Assembly: GCF_020080835.1 (NCBI RefSeq)
Contig: NC_058161.1
Span: forward strand, 22,495,603-22,559,602
DNA: 64,000 nt
Direction of reading: 5' to 3'
Origin: Cotesia glomerata
Lineage: Eukaryota > Arthropoda > Insecta > Hymenoptera > Braconidae
The translations under genes and the position numbers were made by a program. Position 1 is the stretch's first letter. Each line of letters starts with the position of its first letter. Below the pieces are notes generated by a model. It searched no databases, was not told the DNA's origin, and worked only from the letters and a program-made list of their open reading frames with translations. Positions 46,501 to 58,398 of the stretch are shown here, in pieces.

Positions 46501-49020
46501 TTCTTTTATGCAGCTCAGCGGATCAATGGTAATGCTTTTTTGGAATTAACTAAAGAGGACCTACAAGAAATGGGACTAAAGATTGGTCCCCGAAAGTTAT
46601 TATTGAAAATGTTGAACTCTATAAAAGTTCCAAACTCACATAATACAGAACCAGCTATAGTCCAGATGTCTTTGAATGATAACTCTGGACAGCAGTTATG
46701 CATTATTCCACAGCCTGGGACTAGTACAGCAAACACTTCGTCGCACTTGGAACAAGTACAGCATGGAAGTAGCGTTGTGAATGTTTCTCCAATTGATCCT
46801 ACAAAATTTTCGGTATTTTTACTCAATATTTCATCTTAAAAAATTATATAACTCTCATTTATTTGACTCAAAATCAAATATTTTTCATTGATGTTTTAGA
46901 TTCATGGTACGGTGCGGGAAACTCTTCGAATGGAGAAAACAAAACAAGGTTTACGCCTATTGAACATCTTGGAAGATGAGAATGAACTTTTCCATGAAAA
47001 TCACCGGTATTCATTAGTGAGGCTTCTTGTGACAGAACTCGTCAGTTATCAAAAAAGCTCGTATGTAACTTTCTACTCCTTTCATTAAATAACTGCAAAA
47101 ACTTGAAAATTTTTATACATATATTTATTGAAGATTTATTACTTTTATATAAACTATTATATCATTAATTAAATATTACTAATATTTAAAGAATTTTTTC
47201 AGTTATCCTCCAAAATCGGCTAAACGGACCCTGGCTGAAGCGATTGTAACAGAGTTTCCACACTTAAAAGATGACCAATCCGAATCTGGTTGGGTAATTA
47301 GAAATATTATTTATTATTATGCTTTATCATGTTATTAAACATGAAAAAATTAAATATATCTCTATTGAAATTTAAGGAACACTATCTCAGTTCTGATTAT
47401 CAGAAAGGTTTTATTGAGTGGCGGCTGCAAGCTATAAGGATTCATTTACATCCATCTGAGAAAAAATACAAAAAAAAATGATGCAAAACGAACGTCAAAG
47501 ATACAGCCAAAGCCACTCAATACTCGTGATCTTAATTTTGACGTCGAAAAATTTAATAACGAAGTATATTAACTGAAACTATTTATTAAAGTAGCTCTCT
47601 GAATATTAGTGAATTTTATTACATTTGATTTTGTTATTTCAGGTAACTTTATTGCAAAACAAAAATCCGACTGCACAGAATAAAGATCACATAGTGTACT
47701 TGATGGATAGCACAAGAGAATTTCGACGTAATTGGATTGCTACAAAAACTCCAACAATCTCCGAAATTTTTGAAAAATATCCCCGATTTCTCGATTACAA
47801 CGGAGAATTGGTAAAATTGATAGTTTGATTTTTGCTTTTATTATGTCAAATAACTTAATTATTTTCTAACAGATTGACAGAGAGTTTCAATCTCTCTACT
47901 CAAAAAAGCTGATAATTTGATGTCTAAGTTCCCGACATTATATACAGAGAAGATTTTGTATTGTGCTAAGAATTTCCGTCCTGAACTGTTTGCTGCATCA
48001 AGCTTTATTCAAGATGGTGAGTATTTTATAGTTTTAGAGTATAACTGTATAATATTTATAATAATTTGTTGTAAAATATGACTGTATAGTATTTACAATT
48101 ATTTGCTGTAAGGTATTACTGTATGTTATCTACAACTTATTTCCTAACTATTTACAATTTATTATTTAAAAATATCACTGTATGTTATTGATAATTTGCG
48201 ACTTTACAATACTATAAATAATTATGCACAGTTATAGTAATTATATTCTTAATTTTTTTTAGATATTTTTCGTGCGCTACTAATTCTTGTTGAATTATTG
48301 CCGATAACTAATGCCGAAATTGCAAAAAAAAAGAAAGTTGATGAAAAAATGCAAGAAAATCAAAAAAAAAAGATAAAGATAAATCTAAAAAAGAGAAAGG
48401 GAAAGGTAAAAAACGGGTAAGTACGTACTTGATTATGTATTTTAAAATAAATAATAGTCTTCGTACTACTTGCATTAATATCTTAAAATTTATATTTTTA
48501 ACAGAAATTGGACGAAATGCAGAATGTTGACCCGATAAAGACAAAAATTTTTCCTAACGAAGATCTGATAAAAATTGTATCCGTAAGTTTTTCGTATAGT
48601 TGTTGTCTTAATTTTTAAGTGATATTAATTATCATTATTTAGGAAGGAACTAACATTGAAGATTACGCGCAATAACTTCGGAATCAGTCTAAGACATGTA
48701 TACAGTCGTATTTAATCATTCATTCAGGTCAAGCTGTAGATAAGGCTTTCATCCAAGGTGATGGGTGGTTCATAAGTGTCCCTCCATCTAGTAAACCAAT
48801 CAGCTCCTTCGATCTCCTCTACAAAACTTATTATGTTTTGAACGTGGAGTACCCGGAAAAATTGAAAAACTTTTTTAATTTTATAGATGCTTACATTTAT
48901 AGTATGGGATCTAAACCAAAAAGTATGGTTTCTTCATTGCATACCAATATTTTGAAATTGGTTATTAAAAAGACTGACGATGTGCAGCAGCACTCGTCTG
49001 ATGACACCGATTTGGAGTAA
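43545..49020 (+). pseudogene. SAM-domain protein of the EnSpm-like element, ten exons
   Basis: Exons read by eye: 43545-43635, 46514-46812, 46900-47060, 47203-47293, 47377-47563, 47643-47810, 47873-48016, 48263-48416, 48505-48582 and 48643-49020. All listed borders have GT/AG and mostly gtaagt-like donors, and phases agree. The first two exons together code a sterile alpha motif (LTVDELINKLEEL, then INGNAFLELTKEDLQEMGL, LKIGPRKLLLKML), a protein-interaction domain. Later exons carry YPPKSAKRTLAEAIVTEFP, a lysine-rich stretch and a C-terminal YYVLNVEYPEKLKNFFNF. As I recall, this arrangement recurs in animal transposon proteins and probably assists transposition. Damage: an indel in the A run near 47480, a 1-base loss near 47905 and TAA at 48673-48675. 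The 2.9-kb first intron holds the transposase on the same strand. Confidence 0.75.
43724..46327 (+). pseudogene. EnSpm-like transposase with N-terminal zinc fingers, one in-frame stop
   Basis: One frame of 868 codons starts at MVQLICFLCHNG, chosen because the CxxC...H zinc finger begins directly after it. A second finger-like C...H pair follows (FKCGQ...HIMRTHF), then an Asp/Asn-rich linker of about 70 residues. The transposase part shows LQLYYDELEIVNPLGSK, KLGAFYYTI, NQFCRMC, FDPMHDLLCGICP and HHLSHYVACIRWSGP, then YSCMRFEAKHHFAKI. I recognise this series from animal EnSpm/CACTA-type proteins; which acidic residues are catalytic I cannot say. The only break is TGA at 44318-44320, between linker and transposase part; otherwise it is intact to the natural end YLSLRHYIL. 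It lies wholly inside intron 1 of the SAM gene. Confidence 0.8.
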
Positions 49021-49727
49021 AAGTTTCAAATGCTATTTTATAAAATTGGACTTTTTTTAAATATTTTTAAGGTTATTATAGTTAAAAAAAAAAACTCTTT
49101 TAAAAGTTCTTTGACTAAATTTTTTCTTCATTTAAACATATTCGTTTTATGTTGCACTTACATTTTTTATATTTTTATTTATTAATTAATAACCAAGTTT
49201 TGTGTTCTTTATTATAAAAATAAATATTTGTGTTCTAAGCTCTAATAAAATTGTATTTATTTCAGAAAATTTCACAGAAAATTTTTTGGTTTTATAGAAT
49301 TCTTACGGATAAAATAGTGAATTTCACTAATTACATTGGACTTCCTTACCACTAATAATTACAGTGAATTTCACTAATTTCGTTACTGGTATTTATCACT
49401 AATTATTACAGTAGATTTCGCTATTTTGAGTAGAATTTTTACCACTGATAATTACAGTGAATTTCACTGATTCCTTTTGAAAATTTTCACCACTAATGTA
49501 AGCAGTGGAATTCACTGCTAAAATAAGTGACGTTCTTATTTCACTGATTAAAACAGTAAATATTCACTGATTCTAAGTGGTATACTTGAAACTGTGGTAA
49601 ACAGTGCATATGCACTGTGAACCAGTAAAAATCCACTATTTCATTTTTAGAGAGTATAGATATCCTAAAGACACCCGCCTGGTAAACTTTAAATAAACTA
49701 ACTGAAAATTCTAGAACGTTACAGCTA

Positions 49728-50110
49728 TTATTTTTGTTATTGTAAGATAGGGTACAGGGGTTCAAAATCGGATTAAATTTTTATTTGTATCAAGCCTGAC
49801 TTTGGCCTCCTTGGTAATGAAAACTGAAATTTGAACCACTCTGAGGCTCAAAGTCGGACTTAATTTAACATTAAACCAGATCCGACTTTGATCCCCCAAG
49901 TCCGAAATAAGTCCGGCTATAGGAGGGTCAACGTCGGCACTAAATTTCGACTCGGGTGTTCTTTATGCTTCAAAGAAATCTGTCAACTAAATAATGATCA
50001 TGGTGTGACAGACAAATTTAAATAGAAACTCTTATGCATAGGATTGTTTTTGTAAAAATGTTTTTCTACTCATATAACTAAGATATGGAATTCTTAAAAT
50101 TAAAAGGAAA
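49728..50110. other. Unassigned sequence with a CCGACTTTG-rich tract
   Basis: Variants of 'aagtccgacttga' and 'cgactttggcctcc' recur at 49780-49950 in both orientations. This may be another, weaker word-array tract. No coding. Confidence 0.4.
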
Positions 50111-50822
50111 AAATTAGGAAAACGGTTGACCCTGAAGGCCATCCCTGCAACTTCCCGCCAATTCTATACCTAAACGCTTGAAATTGCACTTATGACGTTT
50201 TTGAGCTCTTCAAGCTCATAAATACAATTTGTGTGTTAATTTGAGCTCTCCGAGCTCAAAAAATAGCTTTTGTATGCTTTTAAGCTCTTTGAGCTTAAAA
50301 GTTTGATAGAATTTCGATTGCAAACTATTTTTTTTTTTTTTTTTGAATTTTCAAATCGCAATAACTTTTGAATGAATTAACCGATTTTCACGCAGTTGAT
50401 GGCGTTCGACTCAGTTTTTTAAGCTTCATGAAGAATTTTCAAATTTAAATTGATAGAACGGAAAACTTCGGAGTGATTCCGAAAAATCACGTTTTTCAGT
50501 TTTCTTTCGTCAACGATAACTCACGAACGAATCAACTGATTTCGATCGGACCGGCGGCGATCGACGTGGTTTCTTGATTTTAAGAGCTGAGTAGTTTTTG
50601 GTGTAGAACCATCAAGCCGTTTAAAAATTATTCCAAAAAAAGAACATTTGAAAAAAAATTTTTTTGTAGTTTTTTTGAGATTTCTCAAAATCTACCAGTC
50701 CAAATTGTTCCAAAGTATATTCAAAATCTAAGTTCAGTCAAGCCCTTTCGAATAGCACCAACCGTGATCAAATCGGTCAAGCCGTTCAAAAGTTATGAGA
50801 GGTTTACATACATCCACACACA

Positions 50823-50875
<53 letters not shown>

Positions 50876-50880
50876 ACACT
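50111..50880 (-). repeat. Repeat A unit, left part of a copy split by a LINE, with (AC)n
   Basis: This is the reverse complement of repeat A: AAAACGGTTGACCCTGAAGG at about 50117, the GAGCTC hairpins at 50205-50310, then (AC)n at 50818-50872. The missing head of the unit appears after the LINE at 56127-56280, so one repeat copy flanks both sides of the LINE. Confidence 0.8.
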
Positions 50881-51409
50881 CGGGGCAGAAGAGATACTGC
50901 TACCGGGCGCGTCTCCCCGAGCGGATGGGAGAACGCTCGCTGTCCTTGGATGACACTGAGTCTCTTAGTTGACAAGGTACAGAGGGTAGGAGCTAAATAA
51001 AATACGCTCCCGTGGACAAAACTCCCCTTAATGGGTTGGTCACACTAACTGACCTAGCAAGAAGAAGAATGTTCTCTGTTGTAACCCACTGGGAGTGTCC
51101 GGAACCTATGTCGTAGTTTCCGACGACGCAGGCCACGGCTGATGTGAGCTTGCTCTGCCGAGGTGTAAGTTACAGCAGTAGATCAGGAGCCAGCCACCTG
51201 GGCCTTGATCAGGGAGTACGCAGTGAGTGCTAGAGATCGGAATCTTCACCGCTCCGAGCGAGTCTAGTCCGTCCGTGTATTCCGGGACTGGCTAAGTGTC
51301 GACTAGGCCTCAGGGAACTGGGGTAGGAGTACTATCTCCGAGGGTACACCCGTTCCTAGTTATGACAACCCGCTCCAGTCTGTAAGATGCGCTGGTAAAT
51401 CGAAAAAGT

Positions 51410-52764
51410 ATGAGTAATTTACAAGAAACAAACAAGAGTGGAAACGGGCTACATGCCCAACAAGCAGCGATTGACGCAAGCGCTGAAATAAAGCGTTCGC
51501 AAGCGCTCAAACGCCTTGAAAAGCTGATCAGTGAGTTAAATGATTTCGTCCAACCAAAGGTCAACATTCACAAAGAGATAAAGGCCAAGACGACTGGTGT
51601 AGCTAACGCCCTTCAAAGGTTTGAGAAGCTGGACGAGGAGTGGCGCTCATCATTGCAGCGTATTTCCTATGCTACACCGGAGAAGGCCTGTCAGGCTGTC
51701 GTCGTGACTGACGAAGCAATGGACACCAGAGCCGAAGGTGACGGTGAATCAGTCGCGGAAGACAAATGTAAAGCAGTAGCAAGTCAGGTAAGAGAAAATA
51801 TCGACCTTCTCCTGACCCAGCAATCAGCCAAGTCGTGAAGAAAAAGGATTTGAAGAAAAGCCCTCTGCAAGGAGCGGCAGTACGAAGCGACGAACAGGAA
51901 AAAGCGTCGGTTTGGCAAAAAGTTCAGTCCAAGAAGGAGTTAAAGTGACAGAAGAAATAGGTGCTCTCAAAACAGATGACAAAGGAGCCCCGATCTGAAC
52001 CCAAGCGAAAGAAACCGCGGAAATGGATCAGATCGGATGCCCTTATCATCCGGCTGACAGAGAAAGCAAAGTACGCCGAGATCCTGCGCCGAATAAAACA
52101 GGACGTCCCTGATGATCAGGTCCGCAGTACGGTAGAGAAGATCCATAAGACCAATGCTGGAGATATGCTGATAACTCTTTCGAAGAAGAACACCGACAAA
52201 GGCCAAACATTGAGAAAAACCATTGCAGACATACTGAAAGAAGACGCAAGAGTAACTTGCAAAGGACCACAGGAGGTAATTGAGATCCGAGACGTCGATG
52301 ATGACACAACGAAGGACGACATCCAGGGTGCCCTACAAAAGGAAGCTGGAGATGGCTGTGAGATACCACTAGAGGAAATCAATATCCGTAAGGCCTATAG
52401 AGGTACTCAAATTGCCACAGCAATTCTACCAGCAGCAACAGCACAGAAACTACTGGATGGAAGTAGCAAAATCCGGATTGGTTGGGTTAATTGCCGAATA
52501 AGGGCAACGAAGAGACCTATTCAATGCTTTAAATGCTGGCATTTCGAACATCATGGATCCCAGTGCAGAAGCAAGGTGGACCGGTCGAAACTTTGCATCA
52601 GGTGCGGACAAGAAGGGCACAAGATTGCTGATTGTAAAAATCCAGCCAAATGTGCATTATGTGCTGAGATTGAAAGTGCAGAGAATGTTGCCCACCATGC
52701 CGGTACTTATAAGTGCCCGTTATTTCAGGAGGCACTCCAGAAGTTGACGAACAAACAAACATGA
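51410..52764 (+). pseudogene. R1-clade LINE ORF1 (gag-like) with zinc knuckles
   Basis: ORF1 proteins bind the LINE RNA and form the transposition particle. The first part (51410-51838) has a charged, helix-prone segment rich in Lys and Glu. After a phase change near 51835 the frame continues (KKKDLKKSP) but meets TGA at 51946 and TAG at 51958. From 51961 it is open again to 52764. The C-terminal part has CCHC knuckles CFKCWHFEHHGSQC and CIRCGQEGHKIADC and a third CALC...H...C group, the order usual in R1-clade ORF1. The stop TGA overlaps the start ATG of ORF2 as ATGA, pointing to coupled translation in the live element. The GTG at 51961 is not a real start. Confidence 0.8.
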
Positions 52765-55763
52765 GGATACTGCAGCTCAATCTCAACCATTGTGAGGCAG
52801 CGCATGACCTGCTCATGCAATCCGTGCGAGAACTAGAGCTTGACTTGGTTCTGATAGCAGAGCCATATAAACACCTGAGTACCCAACCCTGGGAATCTGA
52901 CAGCACATCCAAAGCTGTCATCTGATCATGTGGCAAGCTCCCTTTCCAAAATGCAGTCGACTACAGCAATGCCGGCTTTGTAGCAGTATCAGTAGAGGGC
53001 ATCCGCTTCTATAGCTGTTACGCACCACCTAGCCTCTCTACTGTCGAATTCACCGCATTTCTGGATCGACTTACCGAGGACGCGAAGCATTACCACCCAG
53101 TGGCAATAGCCGGGGACTTCAACGCCTGGACAGTAGACTGGGGCAGCAAGCATATAAACGCGCGAGGAAAGGAACTACTAGAAGCCTTTTCTACATTAGA
53201 TGTAGCACTGCTCAACGGTGGTGATACACCAACCTACACCAAAGGAGACGGAAGTTCTATTGCAGATCTCACTTTCGTCAGTAGCAGCCTCACCAGAGGT
53301 AATATCAACTGGAAGGTGATGGATATCTACACAGCCAGCGACCACAACGCGATTCTCTGGGAAATATCAAACGTCCAGAGCCCGAGAAGACCTAAAAAGC
53401 AACTTAACACCATTGGTTGGAAGGTAAAAACTCTTGACCCAAGTGCATTGTTAGTAGCTCTCAATAGTGACCAGATTATCGCGGGCTGCGCAGAAGAGAA
53501 GACCAAGGACCTGATGAAAAGAATGACCCAGGCTTGTGACGCCAGTATGTCTCGTAGACGTGGCATGAACACAAGACCCTCCGTTCACTGGTGGAACGAC
53601 CACATCAGCGCCCTTCGTAAAGAGTGTCATCAGAAGAGAAGAATATCTCAGCGTGGCTACCGACGACCTAACTCTGCGGAGCTGGTCACAGAGTACAAAA
53701 AAGCCCGTCGATCCCTGAACAAAGCCATCAAAGATAGCAAAAGAAAATGCTGGAAGGAGCTCATCAACGAGGTGGACAGAGATCTGTGGGGTAGGCCGTA
53801 TAAGGTGGTCATGACCCATCTTAAAAACCAGCTAATGCCATCACCCACGTGTCCTCAACACCTACAGAAGATCGTAAACGCGTTGTTCCCCGAACAAAGC
53901 AAGTTTAACTACCCATTAGCGCAGAATGAAATGGATGACATTCCATCTGTCACGGAGGAAGAACTGATAGAGGCTTGTAATCGTGTAGGGAACAATAAAG
54001 CGCCGGGATTGGACGGGGTCCCCAACATTGCTTTAAAAACAACTATAAAAGCAGTGCCATCATTGTTCCTGGACGTCTACGACACATGCCTCAAGAAAGG
54101 GATTTTCCCTCGGAAGTGGAAGCAGCAACGACTAGTACTACTTCCAAAAGGGAAAAAGTCACCAGAAGAATCGTCATCTTATCGACCACTTTGTATGTTA
54201 GACACGGCAGGTAAGATATTTGAGCGTATAATCCACCAAAGAATAGAAGCAGTTGTCGATCCACTCCTGGCAGACAACCAATATGGTTTTCGGAAAGGAC
54301 GATCAACCCTGGACGCAATCAATCTGGTTGTTGCAACGGCCAAGGAGGCAATCGAAGGGATCAGATGGAAGGGTGGAGCAAAGAAGTACTGCCTGGTGGC
54401 CACTTAGGACATCAAAAATGCCTTCAACTCCGCCAACTGGGACTGCATTATGCAAGCCCTGGAAGAGAAAAACGTACCAGGATACCTACGTAGGATAGTG
54501 GCTAGCTACTTCACGGACAGAATCCTGAGATACGACACGAAAAATAGTCCAAAAGAGTATGATATTACCGGAGGTGTACCCCAGGGTTCCGTTCTGGGTC
54601 CACTTCTGTGGAATGTCATGTATGATGGCCTGCTGAGACTGACTCTTCCAAGAAGTGTCAAGCTTGTTGCATATGCAGATGATGTAGCTGTCGTAATCGT
54701 TGCTAAACACCTAGATGATATCAACCACATGTTCGGTATCACCTTTGAGAAAGTTAACCGGTGGATGGACTCAATGAATCTACAACTGGCTAAACAGAAG
54801 ACTGAGGCTGTGCTTATTACCAGCAGAAAAGTGATAGAGACCATAAAGCTGAAAGTCGGAGAACAAGAAATCACACCACAACCATATATCCGATATCTAG
54901 GAGTGATGCTTGATGCCCGACTCAACTTTAAGCAGCAAGTCGAACACATGAGTGCAAAAGCATCAGCAGTGGTAGCTAGCTTAGCTCGACTGATGCCAAA
55001 CGTTGGAGGCCCAAAGCAGAGCAGAAGACTACTGCTATGATCTGTAGTCACATCAATGCTCACTTGCGGAATATCTATCTGGGCGGACGCACTAGAGAAA
55101 CAAGAATCATGGAGAAAGGCTGTACCAGTCTAACATCTGAGTGCCTTAAGAGTAGCGAGCGCCTTCCGCACAATATCTATGGAAGCAGTGTGTGTCATTT
55201 CCGGAACTTTGCCTCTCAGAGCCTTAGCTGAGGAAAGACGGATCCTTTACCAACGAAAGAAGTCAACCACACTAAGCACTGAGGAGCTTATAACAGAAAA
55301 ACGGCAGAAGAGCATAAGTCGATGGCAACTACAGTGAGATGCCACAGTGAAGGTTAGGTGGACGCATCGTCTCATATCAAGGATCAACGTTTGGCTAAAC
55401 CGGAGTCACGGTGAGGTCAACTATTATCTTACGTAGATGTTATCAGGACACGGCTGTTTCCGGGCGTATCTCCACCGCTTTAAGCATGATAATTCCCCAG
55501 AGTGCCCATCCTGCCCAGGAGTCAATGAAGATACAGAGCACGTCTTCTTTGAGTGCCCACGTTTTTATCCACAGCGAGACGAGCTGGAGAATATCCTGAA
55601 GAGGAAAATCCAACCAGAGACAATAGTAGAAGCAATGCTGTTATCAGAGGCTGCCTGGAATGCCACAAACACGTTTGTCACGGGAGTCCTCTCAGACCTG
55701 CGGTCCATAGAAAGAAGAAGAGCGAATGACGCCAATTACAAGGAGGTAAGACTAAAACCTTAG
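52761..55763 (+). pseudogene. R1-clade LINE ORF2: endonuclease plus reverse transcriptase
   Basis: ORF2 nicks the target and copies the RNA into it. The frame holds phase for 1,001 codons, the usual R1 length. Endonuclease: LQLNLNHCEAAHDLL, LIAEPY, VAIAGDFNAW (near residue 115) and YTASDHNAI (near 192). Reverse transcriptase: NKAPGLDGVPN, SYRPLCML, NQYGFRKGRSTLDAI, GGVPQGSVLGPLLWN and the catalytic YADD near residue 637. C-terminus: NRSHGEVNYYLT and zinc-binding CPSCPGVNEDTEHVFFECP near 913. Six in-frame stops interrupt it, at 52923, 54405, 55038, about 55128, about 55335 and about 55434, with no frameshift. The copy at 17916-18455 has Trp and Gln at the last two positions. Catalytic residues are otherwise intact, so the insertion is fairly young. 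Confidence 0.9.
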
Positions 55764-55986
55764 CCACCAGAAGAAAGAGCAGTAGCTAGATCCTCCCCTC
55801 ACGAAGTAATGCCATGACGGCGGTTTCCATGAGAGATTAGGGGAAAGAGGAAAAGGGGTTTAGGGTTTAGTGGGTAGGGGCGCTAGCGTCAAGTTTTAGT
55901 ATGACACTGCGTCGAGTCGCCACATATCCAGGTCAAACAGCTATGCCTAGAATCCGTAAAAAGGATTCCCCCCCCCTTAAAAAAAA

Positions 55987-56284
<298 letters not shown>

Positions 56285-57249
56285 TCAAAAATGCTGCTCA
56301 CTTGTCCAAGTAACGGTTTATGCTACGTAGTTATTAACTTATGCCTTACATGATGAAAAATGCTTATTTCATAATTTTTTCTGAAATTAAATAGATTTTA
56401 AGAGCTAGAATTGTATGAAATTCAAGTCTAATAATTTATACAATTTCATAAAATTTTATTAAAACTCATGAAATTTTATAAAGCTCTATAAAACTTTGTA
56501 AAAACTCTTATAAAAGGCTTGCTAGTGAAACGTGCGGTAATGAATAGGCAATTTATAAATTTTCATAAAAATTGATTGAATCTTACACTTTCGAAAATTT
56601 TCGTGTAAAAGCGGACACAGAGAACTTTATATAGTTGAGCGAAATTTTTTCCGAGTAAAGGATATATCCGTGTCATTTGAATATTTTTTAATATTCATTT
56701 AATTTCTCAAGACTCAAACTTTTTTTTTATTTAATTTTTTCCGAAAATTTAGTATTTTTCATTTGGATTTTTCTTCTTCAAAATTTCAATTTACGAAATT
56801 TAGATTTTTTTTTAAATTGAAACTTTTAAGAATCACATTTTTTTAATCTATATTTCTTTTTAATTTTAATTCTTTCGAAATTTTAATTTAACATACTAAC
56901 AACATTATGAAACTTGATGTAAAATACTATTAGTCCCGTCAATGACAATCATGGAACGGTTTGAATTATTTCTAATGCAATGTTTATAAATAGCAGCACT
57001 GATGTCAGAAAATTATTTTTCAAGTAATAGTGCAATATTTAAATGACTGACAGTTAATTTCTTGACGCAGAATCATAAGAAATTATACGTTTATTCGCTT
57101 GACGGTTTAAAAATTTAGAGTTCATGCCACATAAATTGGACTCTGTATTTTGTTATCATTTTCACACCAAGTCATTTATACTGAATGAAGTCGAAAATAT
57201 TTTTACAATGGATAAAAGTACCTAAATTCATGGAAAAAATATAAGTGAG
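56285..57249. other. Unassigned AT-rich interval
   Basis: No coding frame. AAAATTTTATAAA-like words are frequent at 56430-56520 and A/T runs at 56720-56880. I see no terminus or TSD. Confidence 0.3.
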
Positions 57250-57405
57250 AAACATATGCACCGAAAAAAAGTATTTCTTGCACCAAGAAAATTTTGACGG
57301 AGGCCGAAGTTATATTGAAGCAAGAAAAAGTGTTTTAGTCTCAAGAAATTTTGACTTCATCCACGAAAATTTTGAGTCAAGATTTTTTTCTGCTGTGTAT
57401 GGAAA
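57250..57405. mobile_element. Word-array MITE, TTGACTCAAG word, about 150 bp
   Basis: The left end CACCGAAAAAAAGTATTTC and inverted right end CACAGCAGAAAAAAATC are imperfect TIRs. Inside are variants of CAAGAAAATTTTGAC and TTGAAGCAAGAAAAAG. The structure is the same as at 22487-22675. Confidence 0.65.
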
Positions 57406-57779
57406 CATACAAGCATAGATATAAAAAATTTATATCCCACATGTATTTAATTTGTATGTATTTTTCTTAAAAACTTAAATGAAAAATATTTTGTATGTTA
57501 TTTGCTAGTATGTTAGATATATTAATTAATATTAAAAAATTATAAATTTTTTTCATTAAGAACGAACTTAAATTTGCAAGGTACTGGCTTAAATCAGCTG
57601 TTTATCTCTTCCAGATTCTTGGAAAATTTCAAACCAATTTTCTCTAATATTTAGCGATTAATCGTAAATTAGATATCTTATTAAAGAAGTTTCATGCTTG
57701 ATAAATTTTGATCAATCAATAATATTAAAAAAATACATCCCCCAAATTTTATCAATATTATAGAAAATAATTGTTTGTC
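57406..57779. other. Unassigned AT-rich sequence
   Basis: No coding or repeat signal recognised. Confidence 0.25.
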
Positions 57780-57957
57780 ACTGATTTAGAAAATGATTTT
57801 CAAATTACGTCAGTATTATGTACAATTGTGACAAATTATTGATGTTAAATAATGACTCACAAATGGTATCGGTATTACGTACGACCGTGACTTGTCACTG
57901 ATGTAAACACATGATATTAATCTTACGTCAAGATTACGTACAACCGTGACTTGTCAC

Positions 57958-58080
57958 TGATAGATAGATAGATAGATAGATAAAAAATTTATTTGGCTCT
58001 GGAACCTAAGCTCTCTCAAAGCCATCAATATTTAAATTACATTGGTTTACATAGGTTACAAGATTACTTAACTAATTGAT
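57958..58080 (-). repeat. LINE 3' end with (TATC)n tail
   Basis: On the minus strand the stretch ends AATAAATTTTTTATC then (TATC)n, preceded by 'gagagcttaggttccagagc'. It resembles in style the 3' end at 36440-36507 on the other strand. No coding part remains. Confidence 0.5.
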
Positions 58081-58149
58081 GTTAAACTTACGTCGTTATG
58101 ACATACAATGATGGCATTAATGTTACGTAAAATTGTAGTTTATATATTA

Positions 58150-58398
58150 CTAGCTTTTACCCACGGCTTGGCTCGCCATGCTAGGTGGCGTTGAAGTAGC
58201 TAGATTTTGAGATTTTTCGACAAACAACTTTTTTATATTTCGTAAAAAATTAATTTTTTTTTTCAATAAAAAGTATCCTATGTTACTTCGAATGCCTGTA
58301 AAAATATCGGTACAAAGTTTCATGATGATCTGTTGAGTCGTTTTTGCATTAAAGTGTAGTAAACAAACTTACATTCACATTTATAATATTAGTAGGGA
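58150..58398 (-). mobile_element. Lep1-like non-autonomous Helitron, 249 bp
   Basis: On the minus strand it starts TCCCTACTAATATTATAAA and ends GTGGGTAAAAGCTAG. The host base before it is A and after it T, the Helitron target. I recall the Lep1 Helitron family of Lepidoptera starting with the same words. It lies in a TTACGTCA word array. Confidence 0.75.

Larger units (their letters stand above)
42115..49655 (+). mobile_element. EnSpm/CACTA-like DNA transposon, structurally complete, 7.5 kb
   Basis: Ends are ACTCTCTAAA at 42115 and TTTAGAGAGT ending at 49655. The imperfect TIR runs about 35 bases (TAGTGNANTTTNACTGGTT on both sides). AT on each flank could be the 2-bp TSD. About 200 bases at the left and 350 at the right are rich in TTCACTAATT, CACTGATT and AGTGAAA words, the subterminal repeats expected for this superfamily. 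Two genes lie inside on the plus strand: a zinc-finger transposase and a SAM-domain gene whose first intron contains the transposase. Superfamily call rests on remembered protein similarity. Confidence 0.75.
41282..49723. mobile_element. Solo LTR of about 0.9 kb, TSD GCTA, split by the EnSpm element
   Basis: TGTAACGTTCTAG at 41282 and CTAGAACGTTACA ending at 49723 are perfect 13-bp inverted ends. GCTA precedes (41278-41281) and follows (49724-49727). Subtracting the EnSpm-like insertion (42115-49655) leaves about 900 bp, a normal LTR length, with no gag-pol. Ends and TSD style match the other TGTAACG elements, so this is probably a related LTR family. Confidence 0.8.
50881..55986 (+). mobile_element. 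R1-clade LINE, nearly full length, inserted in (AC)n
   Basis: The element spans 5.1 kb: 5' UTR 50881-51409, ORF1, ORF2 and a 3' UTR that ends with a C run, TT and an A run merging into (AC)n. Both flanks are (AC)n inside one split repeat A copy. The ORFs overlap at ATGA (52761-52764). R1-clade families such as Waldo and Mino are known to target AC-type microsatellites, and both protein type and target fit that group. It is inactive because of stops in both ORFs. Confidence 0.85.

Noticed and set aside
55855..55880. Telomere-like GGTTTAGGGTTTAG
   Set aside because: Only two units, inside the 3' UTR of the LINE and repeated in its other copy; not a telomere.
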